49,851 nucleotides of DNA. Source: Acidimicrobiaceae bacterium (lineage in GTDB: Bacteria > Actinomycetota > Acidimicrobiia > Acidimicrobiales > Aldehydirespiratoraceae). A model generated the notes under the pieces. That model saw only the letters and a list, made by a program, of their open reading frames with translations. It was not told where the DNA came from and searched no databases. Position 1 is the stretch's first letter. Every line of letters starts with the position of its first letter. The stretch covers positions 1 to 49,851 of the forward strand of contig VXWX01000160.1 in NCBI GenBank assembly GCA_009835735.1. Reading direction: 5' to 3'. The position numbers were made by a program, and so were the translations under genes. Below, piece by piece: positions 41,067-48,673 of this stretch.

Positions 41067-42119
41067 ATGAAGCGACTGATCGCTGTGGTCTCGGTGCTGG
41101 CGCTCGTGCTGGGGTCCTGCACCTCCGGCGAAAGGCCGTCCACGGTTGTGGACGGCGGTCTATTGGACGGGGTCAGGGCCAGGGGCGAGCTGGCGTGTGG
41201 GGTGTCGGGCACATCGGTGGGGTTCTCTGAGCGTCAACCCGACGGCTCCTATGCGGGCTTTGACGTCGACTACTGCCGGGCGGTTGCCGCCGCCATGTTG
41301 GGTGACGCCGATGCGGTGATGTTCGTGCCGTTGGCGTCCTCTGAGCGGTTCGGCGCGGTGCGGAGCGGGCAGGTGGACGTGCTGTTTCGCAACACCACCG
41401 TCACCCAGAGCCGTGACACCGGCGAGGGCGTGGACTTCGGGCCGGTGGTCTTCTACGACGGGCAGCAGTTCATGGCCAGGGCTGCGGACGGCTACACCGA
41501 GTCCTCGACGGTGGCTGACCTGGCTGGGGCGGTGGTGTGCGTCAACGCTGGCTCGACCACTGAGTTGAACCTCACCGACGCGGCGGCCAACGCCGGGGTG
41601 CAGGTCACCGTCAGGAGTCTCGAGGGTCGTGACCTGGTGGTGGAGGACTTCGTCTCCGGTGCCTGTGACGTGATGACCAGCGACGGCTCCGGCCTGGTGG
41701 GCCGCCGGTCCACCCAGCAGCCCGGGGGTCAACGCTGGGTGATCTTCCCGTCGACCCCGATCTCGAAGGAGCCACTGGCGCCGGCCTATGCGCACGGCGA
41801 CCCGCAGTTCGGCGACGTGGTCGACTGGGTGGTGTACGCCACCATCATCGCCGACGAGAAGGGGATCACGCGGGCCAACGTCGAGTCGGCGGCTGCCGAT
41901 CCCCCCGACGTCGAGGTCGCCCGTCTGTTGGGGTTGGACGGCGAGTTGCAGACTGCGATGGGCCTGGCCCCTGACGCGTTCTACCAGGTCATCAAGCAGG
42001 TCGGGAACTACAGCGACATCTTCGACCGGCACCTGGCACCGGTCGGGTTGAGTCGCCAAGGCACCGTCAACGCAAGCTGGCTAGACGGCGGCCTCATCTA
42101 CGCCCCCCCTGCCCGTTAG
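41067..42119 (+). CDS. Amino-acid ABC transporter substrate-binding lipoprotein (family 3)
   Basis: 350 residues from ATG at 41067. Signal peptide MKRLIAVVSVLALVLGSC, with a lipobox-like LGSC, so the mature protein is probably tethered to the membrane by its Cys. SBP_bac_3 fold of the AapJ/BztA general L-amino-acid type: VRARGELACGVSGTSVGFSE at the start of the domain, YAGFDVDYCRAVAAAM, VDVLFRNTTVTQSRD and a C-terminal ASWLDGGLIYAPP. No permease or ATPase gene is in the window, so it is an orphan or serves a transporter encoded elsewhere. The in-frame region upstream of 41067 is shadow of the regulator gene. Confidence 0.88.
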   Translation: MKRLIAVVSVLALVLGSCTSGERPSTVVDGGLLDGVRARGELACGVSGTSVGFSERQPDGSYAGFDVDYCRAVAAAMLGDADAVMFVPLASSERFGAVRSGQVDVLFRNTTVTQSRDTGEGVDFGPVVFYDGQQFMARAADGYTESSTVADLAGAVVCVNAGSTTELNLTDAAANAGVQVTVRSLEGRDLVVEDFVSGACDVMTSDGSGLVGRRSTQQPGGQRWVIFPSTPISKEPLAPAYAHGDPQFGDVVDWVVYATIIADEKGITRANVESAAADPPDVEVARLLGLDGELQTAMGLAPDAFYQVIKQVGNYSDIFDRHLAPVGLSRQGTVNASWLDGGLIYAPPAR

Positions 42120-42193
42120 GTTCCGGTTCACTTCGCGAAGCCTCAGATGCCGGAGAGGCTCCTCGAGGCCCGTGCGGCTCGCCGATCAGGGGG

Positions 42194-43384
42194 CTACGAG
42201 GATGGACGATGGAGCAGGGCTAGCACGTCTGTAGCTGCGTAGACCCTGGCGTACGGCTTGCCGGTGATCTCCTGCACGATGCCCATCTCGAGCAGCCGCT
42301 TCAGTGCATGGTTGGCAGCACTTGCACTCACGCCGTGGTGGTCGCTTATGGCGCGCGCCGTGGTCATGGGCTGGCTGATGAACTGGTCGATCACGTTGTG
42401 TGCCGTTCCTCGCACTCCGGCGTCGCGCAAACTCGCCAGCGTGCTGTCTCGCCAATCGAGCAGTTCCCGAATCCGTTGAACCCCATCTGCTGCCTGTGAC
42501 GCGAGCGCGTCACAGAAGAAGGCGATCCATTCGTCCCACGCCCCGGTGGCACTGACCTGCTCGAGCAGTCCGATGTACTGGTCGCGACGGGCTTCGAAGT
42601 AGGGCGACAAGTTGACAACCGGCGTGTCGAGGATGCCAGCTTGGATCAACTGGAGGATTGCGAGCAGTCGCCCGATGCGGCCGTTGCCGTCGGTGAAGGG
42701 ATGCAATGCCTCGAACTGGTAGTGCGAGACTGCGACCCGTACCAACGGATGCATGACGGCCGTGTTCGACCACCGCTCCCATTGGCTCAGGCCGTCGATC
42801 AGGACACGTCCCGGTGGCGGTGGCACGAACCTGGCGTTGCGCAGTCGCTCAGCGGGGGTCACGGTGACGCTGGCTCCGACGGCTACTTGCGTCTCGCGGA
42901 CTTGACCCCTCTGGTAGTCCTCGCTTGGTGTGCCTTCAACCAGGATCGCGTGCAACTCGCAGGCCAGACGCATGCATACGGGCAGCTCTGCTAGTCGCTC
43001 CACGCCATGATCGGCTGCATGCACGAAGTTCAACACCTCGGTGATGGCTGTCGTGCGGGGCGATAGCGGTGATGCTTCACTGGCGAGCACGTCGACGACC
43101 GGCGCATAGGTTCCTTCGAGAGCAGATGTGCTGAGCGCTTCGCGGCGCACCGTCAGGCCGGCCAGCAGCGTGGGCTCGACCTGCAGGCTCCGAGTCATTC
43201 CCGCGAGCTGCCCCAGTTCGACGGCAGCGTTCATCGCCGCTGACCAGGTTGCTTGTGAGAGGGTCAATTCATCGGGCAGAGGAGATGGCACGAACGCCAG
43301 TTGCCGCACCATTTCGTCGCCGACGGGCACCTCGACCGGCACCAACTGGCCGACGGGAGAGTCGGTGAAACGCTCCATTCCCAC
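42194..43384 (-). CDS. Fic-family AMP-transferase with N-terminal inhibitory helix and C-terminal helix-turn-helix
   Basis: 396 residues (ATG at 43384 or 43378). Fic core motif HPFTDGNGRIGR with catalytic His228. The inhibitory motif (S/T)xxxE(G/N) appears as T86-SAL-E90-G, N-terminal to the Fic domain, so this is a self-inhibited (class II) Fic protein. C-terminal ~60 residues form a winged helix (RAISDHHGVSASAANHALKR). The domain order matches the common DUF4172-like/Fic/HTH proteins. Fic domains attach AMP or related groups to target proteins. Target unknown; no separate antitoxin gene is needed or seen. Paired hairpin repeats at 43408-43510 are a candidate operator for its own winged helix. 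Confidence 0.92.
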   Translation of the reverse strand: MGMERFTDSPVGQLVPVEVPVGDEMVRQLAFVPSPLPDELTLSQATWSAAMNAAVELGQLAGMTRSLQVEPTLLAGLTVRREALSTSALEGTYAPVVDVLASEASPLSPRTTAITEVLNFVHAADHGVERLAELPVCMRLACELHAILVEGTPSEDYQRGQVRETQVAVGASVTVTPAERLRNARFVPPPPGRVLIDGLSQWERWSNTAVMHPLVRVAVSHYQFEALHPFTDGNGRIGRLLAILQLIQAGILDTPVVNLSPYFEARRDQYIGLLEQVSATGAWDEWIAFFCDALASQAADGVQRIRELLDWRDSTLASLRDAGVRGTAHNVIDQFISQPMTTARAISDHHGVSASAANHALKRLLEMGIVQEITGKPYARVYAATDVLALLHRPSS

Positions 43385-43407
43385 ATCCGGAGCCTAGCGT
43401 CAGCGTC

Positions 43408-43510
43408 CGAAGTTTTGCAGGTTACATCTTAAACCCAAAATTTGAAGGCTGTAATTCACTGCCTATAACATTCTGCGACGAAGTTTTGCAGGTTATAGCC
43501 GAAACCCAAA
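43408..43510. repeat. Two direct copies of a ~32-base hairpin element upstream of the Fic gene
   Basis: Copies at 43408-43439 and 43479-43510 share the first 17 bases exactly (CGAAGTTTTGCAGGTTA) and the later AAACCCAAA. Each folds: TTTTG pairs with CAAAA and GGTT with AACC, leaving a CA bulge and an 8-base loop (43424-43431; 43495-43502). Period 71 bases, in a strikingly AT-rich stretch between the Fic gene (start 43384) and the exported repeat protein gene. Likely a two-site operator. Confidence 0.6.
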
Positions 43511-43673
43511 TTTCTTGCTTCATCTACGGGCCAACAAGATGGGTGCTCAGGGCATAGCGAGGTGCAGTCTCGAAAACCCTTGGAGGGAGCCGGTCATGAC
43601 ATAGGCGATGAGAGGTTGGATCGTTCCTGAACCGGCCCGTCCGAGGGAGGCGCGTTCTCGCCGCGGAACGGCA

Positions 43674-45224
43674 ATGGCGGCGATGGCTCGCTTTGCCTCG
43701 GTTGCTGTGCTCGTGCTCCTGTCGGCGGCCGTTGTCTCGGTCGTCGAGCCCAGCCGGGCCCGCGCCGGCCACGTAGACCTGACTTGTCCCGATCCCGTGA
43801 CGGAAGGCGACACCGCGCGGATGGGGGTTCGCACTGCGGGCTGGCTGCGAGGACCAAAGGTCTACACGTTCCTCATCGGCCACACCGCGAGCCCCGATGA
43901 CTTCACCCGGTACTTCGGCACCAGGTTCGAACCAGCGGACACAACGCTGTGGATCCCGATCGAGACCACAGAGGACGCCCGGCCCGAGCATGATGAGACC
44001 TTCTCCATCGGCTTCTTCTCCCACGGGAGCTTGCACGAATGCGTGGTGACCATCGTTGACGACGACCGGCCGAGGATCATCGGCGTGGACTTCGCATCGA
44101 GTCCCCCCGACGGTGCTGCCTACCGCGCCGGCGACGCCATCGACGTCGCCGTGAGACTGGACCGCAACGTGGAGGTCGAGGGATCCCCCCTGCTTGCCCT
44201 GGACCTCGGTGACAGCGGCTCCAGCACCTGGCGGGGCGCTGGCTATCACCTCGGCTCGGGCAGCAGGGAGCTCGTCTTCAGATATCTCGTCTAGCCCGAG
44301 GATCTCGACCTCGACGGCCTCAGCGTGGCCGCGGCCGCCACCGCCGAGGACCGCACGCCCGCCTACGGCTTCATCGGCACCATCAACGCCGCGGGCACCG
44401 ACGTCCCCATCGACTACACCCATCGTGGCATTGCACCCTCATGGCATCAGAAGGTTGACGGGCGGCCCTATGTCCGGAGCAGCCGGGTCATCTCGGTGCC
44501 CGGTGCCGGACAGGGCGTCTATCGAGCCAACGAGGTCATCGAGGTCGCCTTCACGTTCAACACCCGCGTGGTGGTGGAAGGCGATGTCTGTGTGGAGCTG
44601 TACGTCGGATATGACGGGAACCACTCGAACTCAGCGCGAGAGGCCAACTACCGCAGCGGCTCCGGTACCGACACGCTCGTGTTCGGCTACACCGTCCGTC
44701 CCGGAGACATGGACTCCAGGGGCATCATGCTGGCCCGTGGAACCGAGATCACGGGCTTCTGTGGGAGCGGCACCATCAAGGCTCACGGCACCGATGTGCA
44801 ACGCAATCCCTGGTACCCGGACATGAACGTCCAGCGCGACCACAGGGTCGACACCGAACCGCCGGCCGTTTCGGCAGTCTCCATCGTGTCACGGCCTGCT
44901 GACGGCGACGCCTACACCGCCGGCGAGACCATCACCGTCGAAGCCGCCTTCAGTGAGGAAGTGATGTTGGGCGGGCTGCCCTACATCGAGTTGGACATCG
45001 GCGGCGAGACCCGGCACGCGACGATAGCTGCGAGCCAGGAGGCCAGCAGCCGGATCCCCTTCGCATACCAGGTGCAGAGCGGCGACACCGACCGCGACGG
45101 TGTCAGCATCAACGCCAACAGCCTGCGCCTCAACGGCGGCGGCGCCCACGACCGCGCCGGCAATCCGGCAGACCTGTCCTTCAACGCCGTCGCGGCCCAC
45201 CCGGACCAGCGGGTCTCGACCTGA
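43674..45224 (+). pseudogene. Exported Calx-beta-like / repeat-domain surface protein interrupted by an in-frame TAG
   Basis: Start taken at ATG 43674 (43608 also possible). Signal peptide MAAMARFASVAVLVLLSAA, cut near ARAG. First a Calx-beta-like domain (about 100 residues, ending CVVTIVDDDRP), then three copies of a ~100-residue extracellular domain with the pattern PxxGxAYxAGxxIxVxVxF and LVFxYxVxxGDxDxDG. The reading frame is interrupted once, at TAG 44292-44294, in the first copy; the same frame resumes at once with PEDLDLDGLSVAAAA. At this point the other copies have Arg (FGYTVRPGDMD) or Gln (FAYQVQSGDTD), so a single C-to-T change of CAG would explain it. Either a recent nonsense mutation, a truncated 206-residue product, or readthrough. 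A sequencing error cannot be excluded. Confidence 0.75.
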
Positions 45225-45282
45225 GCTGAAGGGGCCGGATCACGAGCAGGTCGCCCTGGCTAGCTGCTGGCTGGCTGGCTGG

Positions 45283-45371
45283 CGGAGACGGTGGGATTCG
45301 AACCCACGAACGACTTGCATCGTTACTTCCTTAGCAGGGAAGCGCCTTCAACCGGACTCGGCCACGTCTCC
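45283..45371 (-). tRNA. tRNA-Ser(GCT)
   Basis: Minus strand: acceptor GGAGACG/CGTCTCC, long variable arm typical of Ser, anticodon loop CTGCTAA (GCT), T arm GTGGG-TTCGAAT-CCCAC. The bases beyond the discriminator (45282-45280) read CCA on the minus strand, so CCA is encoded here, unlike the other two tRNAs. A short CTGG-type repeat follows at 45267-45282. Confidence 0.95.
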
Positions 45372-45399
45372 GGAAGATCTGAGCGTACCGGCGTGCCGG

Positions 45400-46698
45400 C
45401 TATGAGCAGTCCACGCAGGTCACGTCGTCGACGTCCTCGCCTGCCACCAGTGCCGTCAGCCAGGCCAGGAAGGGCACTCCCTCCACCTCCAGGGTGTACA
45501 TGCGGTCCAGCGGCAGGATGCCGTGGTCCGTCCCGGGTGCCGTGTAGCTCGCCTGGTTGACGCCGGCGGCCTCGATGTTGGCCTCGTTGAGCGCCATCAG
45601 CTGGTCGATCCGGCTGGCGTCGAAGCCGGCTAGACCGGCGAAGAACTCCTGGGTGCTGTCGAAGGCGTTGTCGAAGCGGGCGAAGCGAATGCGGGGCGCG
45701 TGCAGCCCAGCCTGGATGAACAGTTCGGGCAGGCCCCACTCCTGGGCGGTCATTCCCTCGTTGACCGGCCAGTCGGGCACGACGCTGGTTGTGCCCCATA
45801 GACCGCCGATAAAGGAGTTGATGCCCGGAACACTGGGGTAGGCACCCGACGCGTCGGCCACCACGGTGATAGCCGCTTCACCGAAGGCGTCCGCGGCCAG
45901 ACCTCCGTACAGCGCCGCCGAGGCCGACCCGGCGCTCGTACCCGCCACCACCACCTCGGTGGCGTCGCCGAATCGCTTCACGGCCTCGGCCAGGGCGGTG
46001 TTGGCGTTGACGAAGCCATTGTGGTGCACGAACAGACCGCCGCCGTAGTCGTTGGTCCGGTTGCCCAGGTGCACATCGCCGGTGCAGTAGGGAGCCCCCA
46101 CGAACGAGTAGTCCCGTAGTGGGTTGAGCGGGTTGTCGAAGTCGAAGATTCCCCCGGCATTGTCAGGGTTCTCCGCAGGATCGTTCGGATCGACATCGGG
46201 GTCATAGTTGCCGTTCGTGAACGAGCAACTTGCTCCCGTGAAGCAGGCCCCTCCGCCCTCTAGATAGAAGACGACTTTGGTGGGGTCGGCCTCCCGGACC
46301 CAGTAGTAGTACGGGCTGCCGTCGGCGCAGACACAGTCCTCGCCACCAAGGATCGCCACCCACTCAGATTCCGGAAACGAGATCGTGGTGGGGACAGTGG
46401 TGGTGGTCGTAGTGGGTGCTGCGGTGGTCGTGGGGGCCGCAGTTGTGGTGGGCGCGGCGGTCGTGGTCGGGGCTGCAGTGGTTGTGGGGGCCGCAGTCGT
46501 GGTCGGTGCAGCGGTGGTTGTTGCGGGCGCGGCCGTGGTAGTAGGCGGCGCGGCCGTGGTGGCAGGCGCCTCGGTGGTGGGGGCCGCGGTCGTCGGCGCG
46601 GCTGCCGGCGCGGCTGCCTCCCCGCCGTCGTCGGAGCCGCAGGCCGCGGCGACGAGAGCCATGGCTGCTAGAGCGGCCAGCATGCGGATGCGGATCAT
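45400..46698 (-). CDS. Pectinacetylesterase-family lipoprotein with Thr/Ala/Pro-rich stalk
   Basis: 432 residues from ATG at 46698, behind AGGAG. Lipoprotein signal MIRIRMLAALAAMALVAAAC, lipid Cys20. Residues ~27-106 are a low-complexity stalk of TTTAAP-type repeats. The catalytic part (about 107-430) has the pectinacetylesterase/NOTUM pattern: VVFYLEGGGACFTGASCSF (oxyanion loop), the nucleophile in VVAGTSAGSASAAL, and a late His in TAPGTDHGILPL. The family is an alpha/beta hydrolase removing acyl groups from polysaccharides or proteins. Four Cys in the loop and tail suggest disulfides. Surface-attached; substrate unknown. Confidence 0.85.
   Translation of the reverse strand: MIRIRMLAALAAMALVAAACGSDDGGEAAAPAAAPTTAAPTTEAPATTAAPPTTTAAPATTTAAPTTTAAPTTTAAPTTTAAPTTTAAPTTTAAPTTTTTTVPTTISFPESEWVAILGGEDCVCADGSPYYYWVREADPTKVVFYLEGGGACFTGASCSFTNGNYDPDVDPNDPAENPDNAGGIFDFDNPLNPLRDYSFVGAPYCTGDVHLGNRTNDYGGGLFVHHNGFVNANTALAEAVKRFGDATEVVVAGTSAGSASAALYGGLAADAFGEAAITVVADASGAYPSVPGINSFIGGLWGTTSVVPDWPVNEGMTAQEWGLPELFIQAGLHAPRIRFARFDNAFDSTQEFFAGLAGFDASRIDQLMALNEANIEAAGVNQASYTAPGTDHGILPLDRMYTLEVEGVPFLAWLTALVAGEDVDDVTCVDCS
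46390..46560. repeat. 18-base tandem repeat coding the TTTAAP stalk
   Basis: About eight to nine imperfect 18-base units inside the pectinacetylesterase-like gene, each coding TTTAAP. Third-position differences between units show purifying selection at protein level or age. Such arrays can vary in copy number by slippage. Confidence 0.75.
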
Positions 46699-46763
46699 GG
46701 GTGGCTCCTCCAAGTGATCGTGTCGGCAGGCTAGGCCCTGCCGGCCCAACCGGACGCTGCACG

Positions 46764-46850
46764 CGGAGGGAGGGGGATTCGAACCCCCGGGACCCGTGAA
46801 GGCCCAACGGTTTTCAAGACCGTCGCAATCGTCCGCTCTGCCATCCCTCC
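46764..46850 (-). tRNA. tRNA-Ser(TGA)
   Basis: Minus strand: acceptor GGAGGGA/TCCCTCC, D arm GGCAGAGC, anticodon stem ACGGT/ACCGT around CTTGAAA (anticodon TGA), long variable arm, T arm GGGGG-TTCGAAT-CCCCC. No CCA encoded. It precedes the pectinacetylesterase-like gene by 65 bases on the same strand. Confidence 0.95.
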
Positions 46851-46873
46851 GCAGCCAAGGATAGGCGGGACTC

Positions 46874-47818
46874 TCAGCGGAGGATGCGGCCCCTCAGGTC
46901 GTCTACCCAGGCGGCCGCCTTGCGCATCTCGACCTGGTTCATCACGTGATCGTGGTGGTCGGCGGAGGCCGACGGGTAGGAGCCGAGGAACTTCACCCGG
47001 CTGGTCTTCATGTTGAGGTTGCGCAGGGCGTCGGCCACCACCTCGTCGGCGATGTGGCCCTCGCAGTCCAGCAGAAAACAGTACTGGCCGAGGCTGGCCT
47101 TGGTGGGCCGGCTCTGGAGGCTGGTCAGGTTGATGGCCCGGGCCGCGAACTCGCCCAGGATGCCGATGAGCGAGCCCGGCACGTCGGTGCGCTGGTAGAC
47201 GACCATGCTCGTCTTGTCGTGGCCGGTCGGCGCGGCGATGAAGTCCTTGGCGACAAGCACGAAGCGGGTCTGGTTGTCGGCGTGGTCGGCGATGTCGGCG
47301 GCCAGCACGTCCAGCCCATACACCTCCGCCGAGCGCAGCGGCGCGATGGCCGCGGCGGTGCGGTCACCGGCCTCGGCCAGGCTGCGGGCCGCGTCGGCGG
47401 TCGAGTTGGCCGCCTCGAACACCGCGCCGGGGAGATGGGTGGCCAGGTACTCGCGGCACTGGGCGTGGGCCACCGGATAGGACCGGACCCGCTCCACCGA
47501 CTCCAGCGCCATGCCCGGAGGGCCCAGCAGGTTCAGGTTGACGTCGATGATGACCTCGCGCTGGATGAACAGGTCGGTGTCGAAGGCCAGCGCGTCGAGG
47601 GTGGCCGTTACCGACCCCTCGATCATGTTCTCGATGGCCACCAGGCCCAAGTCGACCTCTCCGCTGCTGACCGCCTTCAGCACGTCGATGATCGAGTTGA
47701 TGGGGCGGTGGTTCATGGCGGCCAGGTCGGGCTGGGAATAAATGGCCTGCTCGGTGAACGTCCCCGGCGGACCCAGGTAACCGACTGTCAGATTGCGCGA
47801 CTCGCCGAGCTGCCCCAT
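46874..47818 (-). CDS. pheA: Prephenate dehydratase
   Basis: 314 residues; decarboxylates and dehydrates prephenate to phenylpyruvate for phenylalanine synthesis. Catalytic domain residues 10-190: VGYLGPPGTFTEQAIYSQ, VDLGLVAIENMIEGSVTATL, and DNQTRFVLVAKDF with the catalytic Thr. ACT regulatory domain about 200-280: KTSMVVYQRTDVPGSLIGIL, INLTSLQSRPTKASLGQYCF, where Phe would bind as feedback inhibitor (the ESRP motif is QSRP here). No chorismate mutase domain. A TACCCT lies 7 bases before the ATG on the minus strand, suggesting a leaderless message. Confidence 0.95.
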   Translation of the reverse strand: MGQLGESRNLTVGYLGPPGTFTEQAIYSQPDLAAMNHRPINSIIDVLKAVSSGEVDLGLVAIENMIEGSVTATLDALAFDTDLFIQREVIIDVNLNLLGPPGMALESVERVRSYPVAHAQCREYLATHLPGAVFEAANSTADAARSLAEAGDRTAAAIAPLRSAEVYGLDVLAADIADHADNQTRFVLVAKDFIAAPTGHDKTSMVVYQRTDVPGSLIGILGEFAARAINLTSLQSRPTKASLGQYCFLLDCEGHIADEVVADALRNLNMKTSRVKFLGSYPSASADHHDHVMNQVEMRKAAAWVDDLRGRILR

Positions 47819-47883
47819 CTACCGCAGGGTACGGCCCGACGAACCGATCAGCGCCATTTGAGTCCCTTGTTAGGGTGACGGGC
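47819..47883. promoter_or_regulatory. Compact divergent promoter region, both starts possibly leaderless
   Basis: 65 bases between pheA and the MBL-fold gene. On the minus strand TACCCT (47831-47826) is 7 bases before the pheA ATG. On the plus strand TAGGGT (47871-47876) is 7 bases before the GTG at 47884. Both fit the TAnnnT -10 pattern; -35 elements are weak. No Shine-Dalgarno sequence on either side. Confidence 0.45.
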
Positions 47884-48594
47884 GTGGACGACCGGCTCTA
47901 CTTCCGCCAGCTGCTGTCGGGGCGCGACTTCGCAACCGACGACGGGGTGGCCCGCCAGATGGTGAACTTCGTCTACGCCATCGGCGACCGTGCGACCGGC
48001 CAGGCCGTGCTCGTCGACCCGGCCTACGACACCTACGGGCTCATCGACCTGCTGGAGGCCGACGGCATGACCTGCACCGGCGTGCTGGCCACCCACTACC
48101 ACCCCGACCACGTGGGGGGCGAGATGATGGGCTTCAGCATCGAGGGCGTCACCCGTCTGCTGGAGCGGGTGTCGGTGCCGATCCACGTGCAGGCCGAGGA
48201 GGCCGACCTCGTCAAGAAGGTGACCGGCGTGGACGACGACTGCCTGGTCAGCCACGCCTCCGGCGACGTGGTGACGGTGGGGGACATAGCCATCGAGCTG
48301 ATCGCCACGCCGGGGCACACCCCCGGCAGCCAGTGCTTCCTGGTGGACGGGCGCCTGGTGGCCGGCGACACCCTCTTCCTGGAGGGATGCGGCCGCATGG
48401 ACCTACCGGGCTCGGACCCGGCCCAGATGTACGAGAGCCTCACCACCCGGCTGGCCCGGGTGCCCGACGAAGCGGTGCTATACCCCGGGCACCGCTACTC
48501 GGTGGAGTCGTCGGCCACCATGGGCATCACCCGAGAGCGCAACTACGTGTTCCGGCCCGCCAGCCGCGAGCAGTGGCTGGCCGCCTTCGCCTGA
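47884..48594 (+). CDS. Metallo-beta-lactamase-fold hydrolase (glyoxalase II-like)
   Basis: 236 residues from GTG at 47884 (a GTG at 47875 would add three). Metal-binding motif ATHYHPDHVGG (HxHxDH), His in TPGHTPGSQCFLVDG, Asp in VAGDTLFLEGCGR, final His in YPGHRY. The LEGCGRMDLPGSDP segment matches the branch containing glyoxalase II and persulfide dioxygenases. Possible substrates are thioesters such as S-lactoyl or S-formyl thiols, relevant if demethylation releases formaldehyde, but unproven. Converges with the FAD oxidoreductase gene. Confidence 0.87.
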   Translation: MDDRLYFRQLLSGRDFATDDGVARQMVNFVYAIGDRATGQAVLVDPAYDTYGLIDLLEADGMTCTGVLATHYHPDHVGGEMMGFSIEGVTRLLERVSVPIHVQAEEADLVKKVTGVDDDCLVSHASGDVVTVGDIAIELIATPGHTPGSQCFLVDGRLVAGDTLFLEGCGRMDLPGSDPAQMYESLTTRLARVPDEAVLYPGHRYSVESSATMGITRERNYVFRPASREQWLAAFA

Positions 48595-48602
48595 CCGGCC
48601 CC

Positions 48603-48657
48603 AGAAATCTCGGTGTGATTTTGGGGAGTAGATACACAAAACCAACCCGAGATTTCT
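48603..48657. terminator. Long-looped inverted repeat between convergent genes
   Basis: AGAAATCTCGG at 48603-48613 and CCGAGATTTCT at 48647-48657 form a perfect 11-base stem with a 33-base loop, in an AT-richer stretch just after the MBL gene stop and before the stop of the FAD oxidoreductase on the other strand. Position suits a bidirectional terminator; the large loop and lack of a T-run are unusual, so a small repeat element is an alternative. Confidence 0.4.
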
Positions 48658-48673
48658 TGATAGCGCAGGCGAG

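Noticed and set aside
44292-44294. TAG in the exported repeat protein as a pyrrolysine or programmed readthrough codon
   Set aside because: No pylT/pylS or readthrough structure seen in the window, and surface repeat proteins are not known to use it; a nonsense mutation is simpler.
46385-46717. 110-residue Val/Ala/Gly plus-strand open frame over the pectinacetylesterase stalk
   Set aside because: Mirror of the TTTAAP-coding tandem repeat, no ribosome site.
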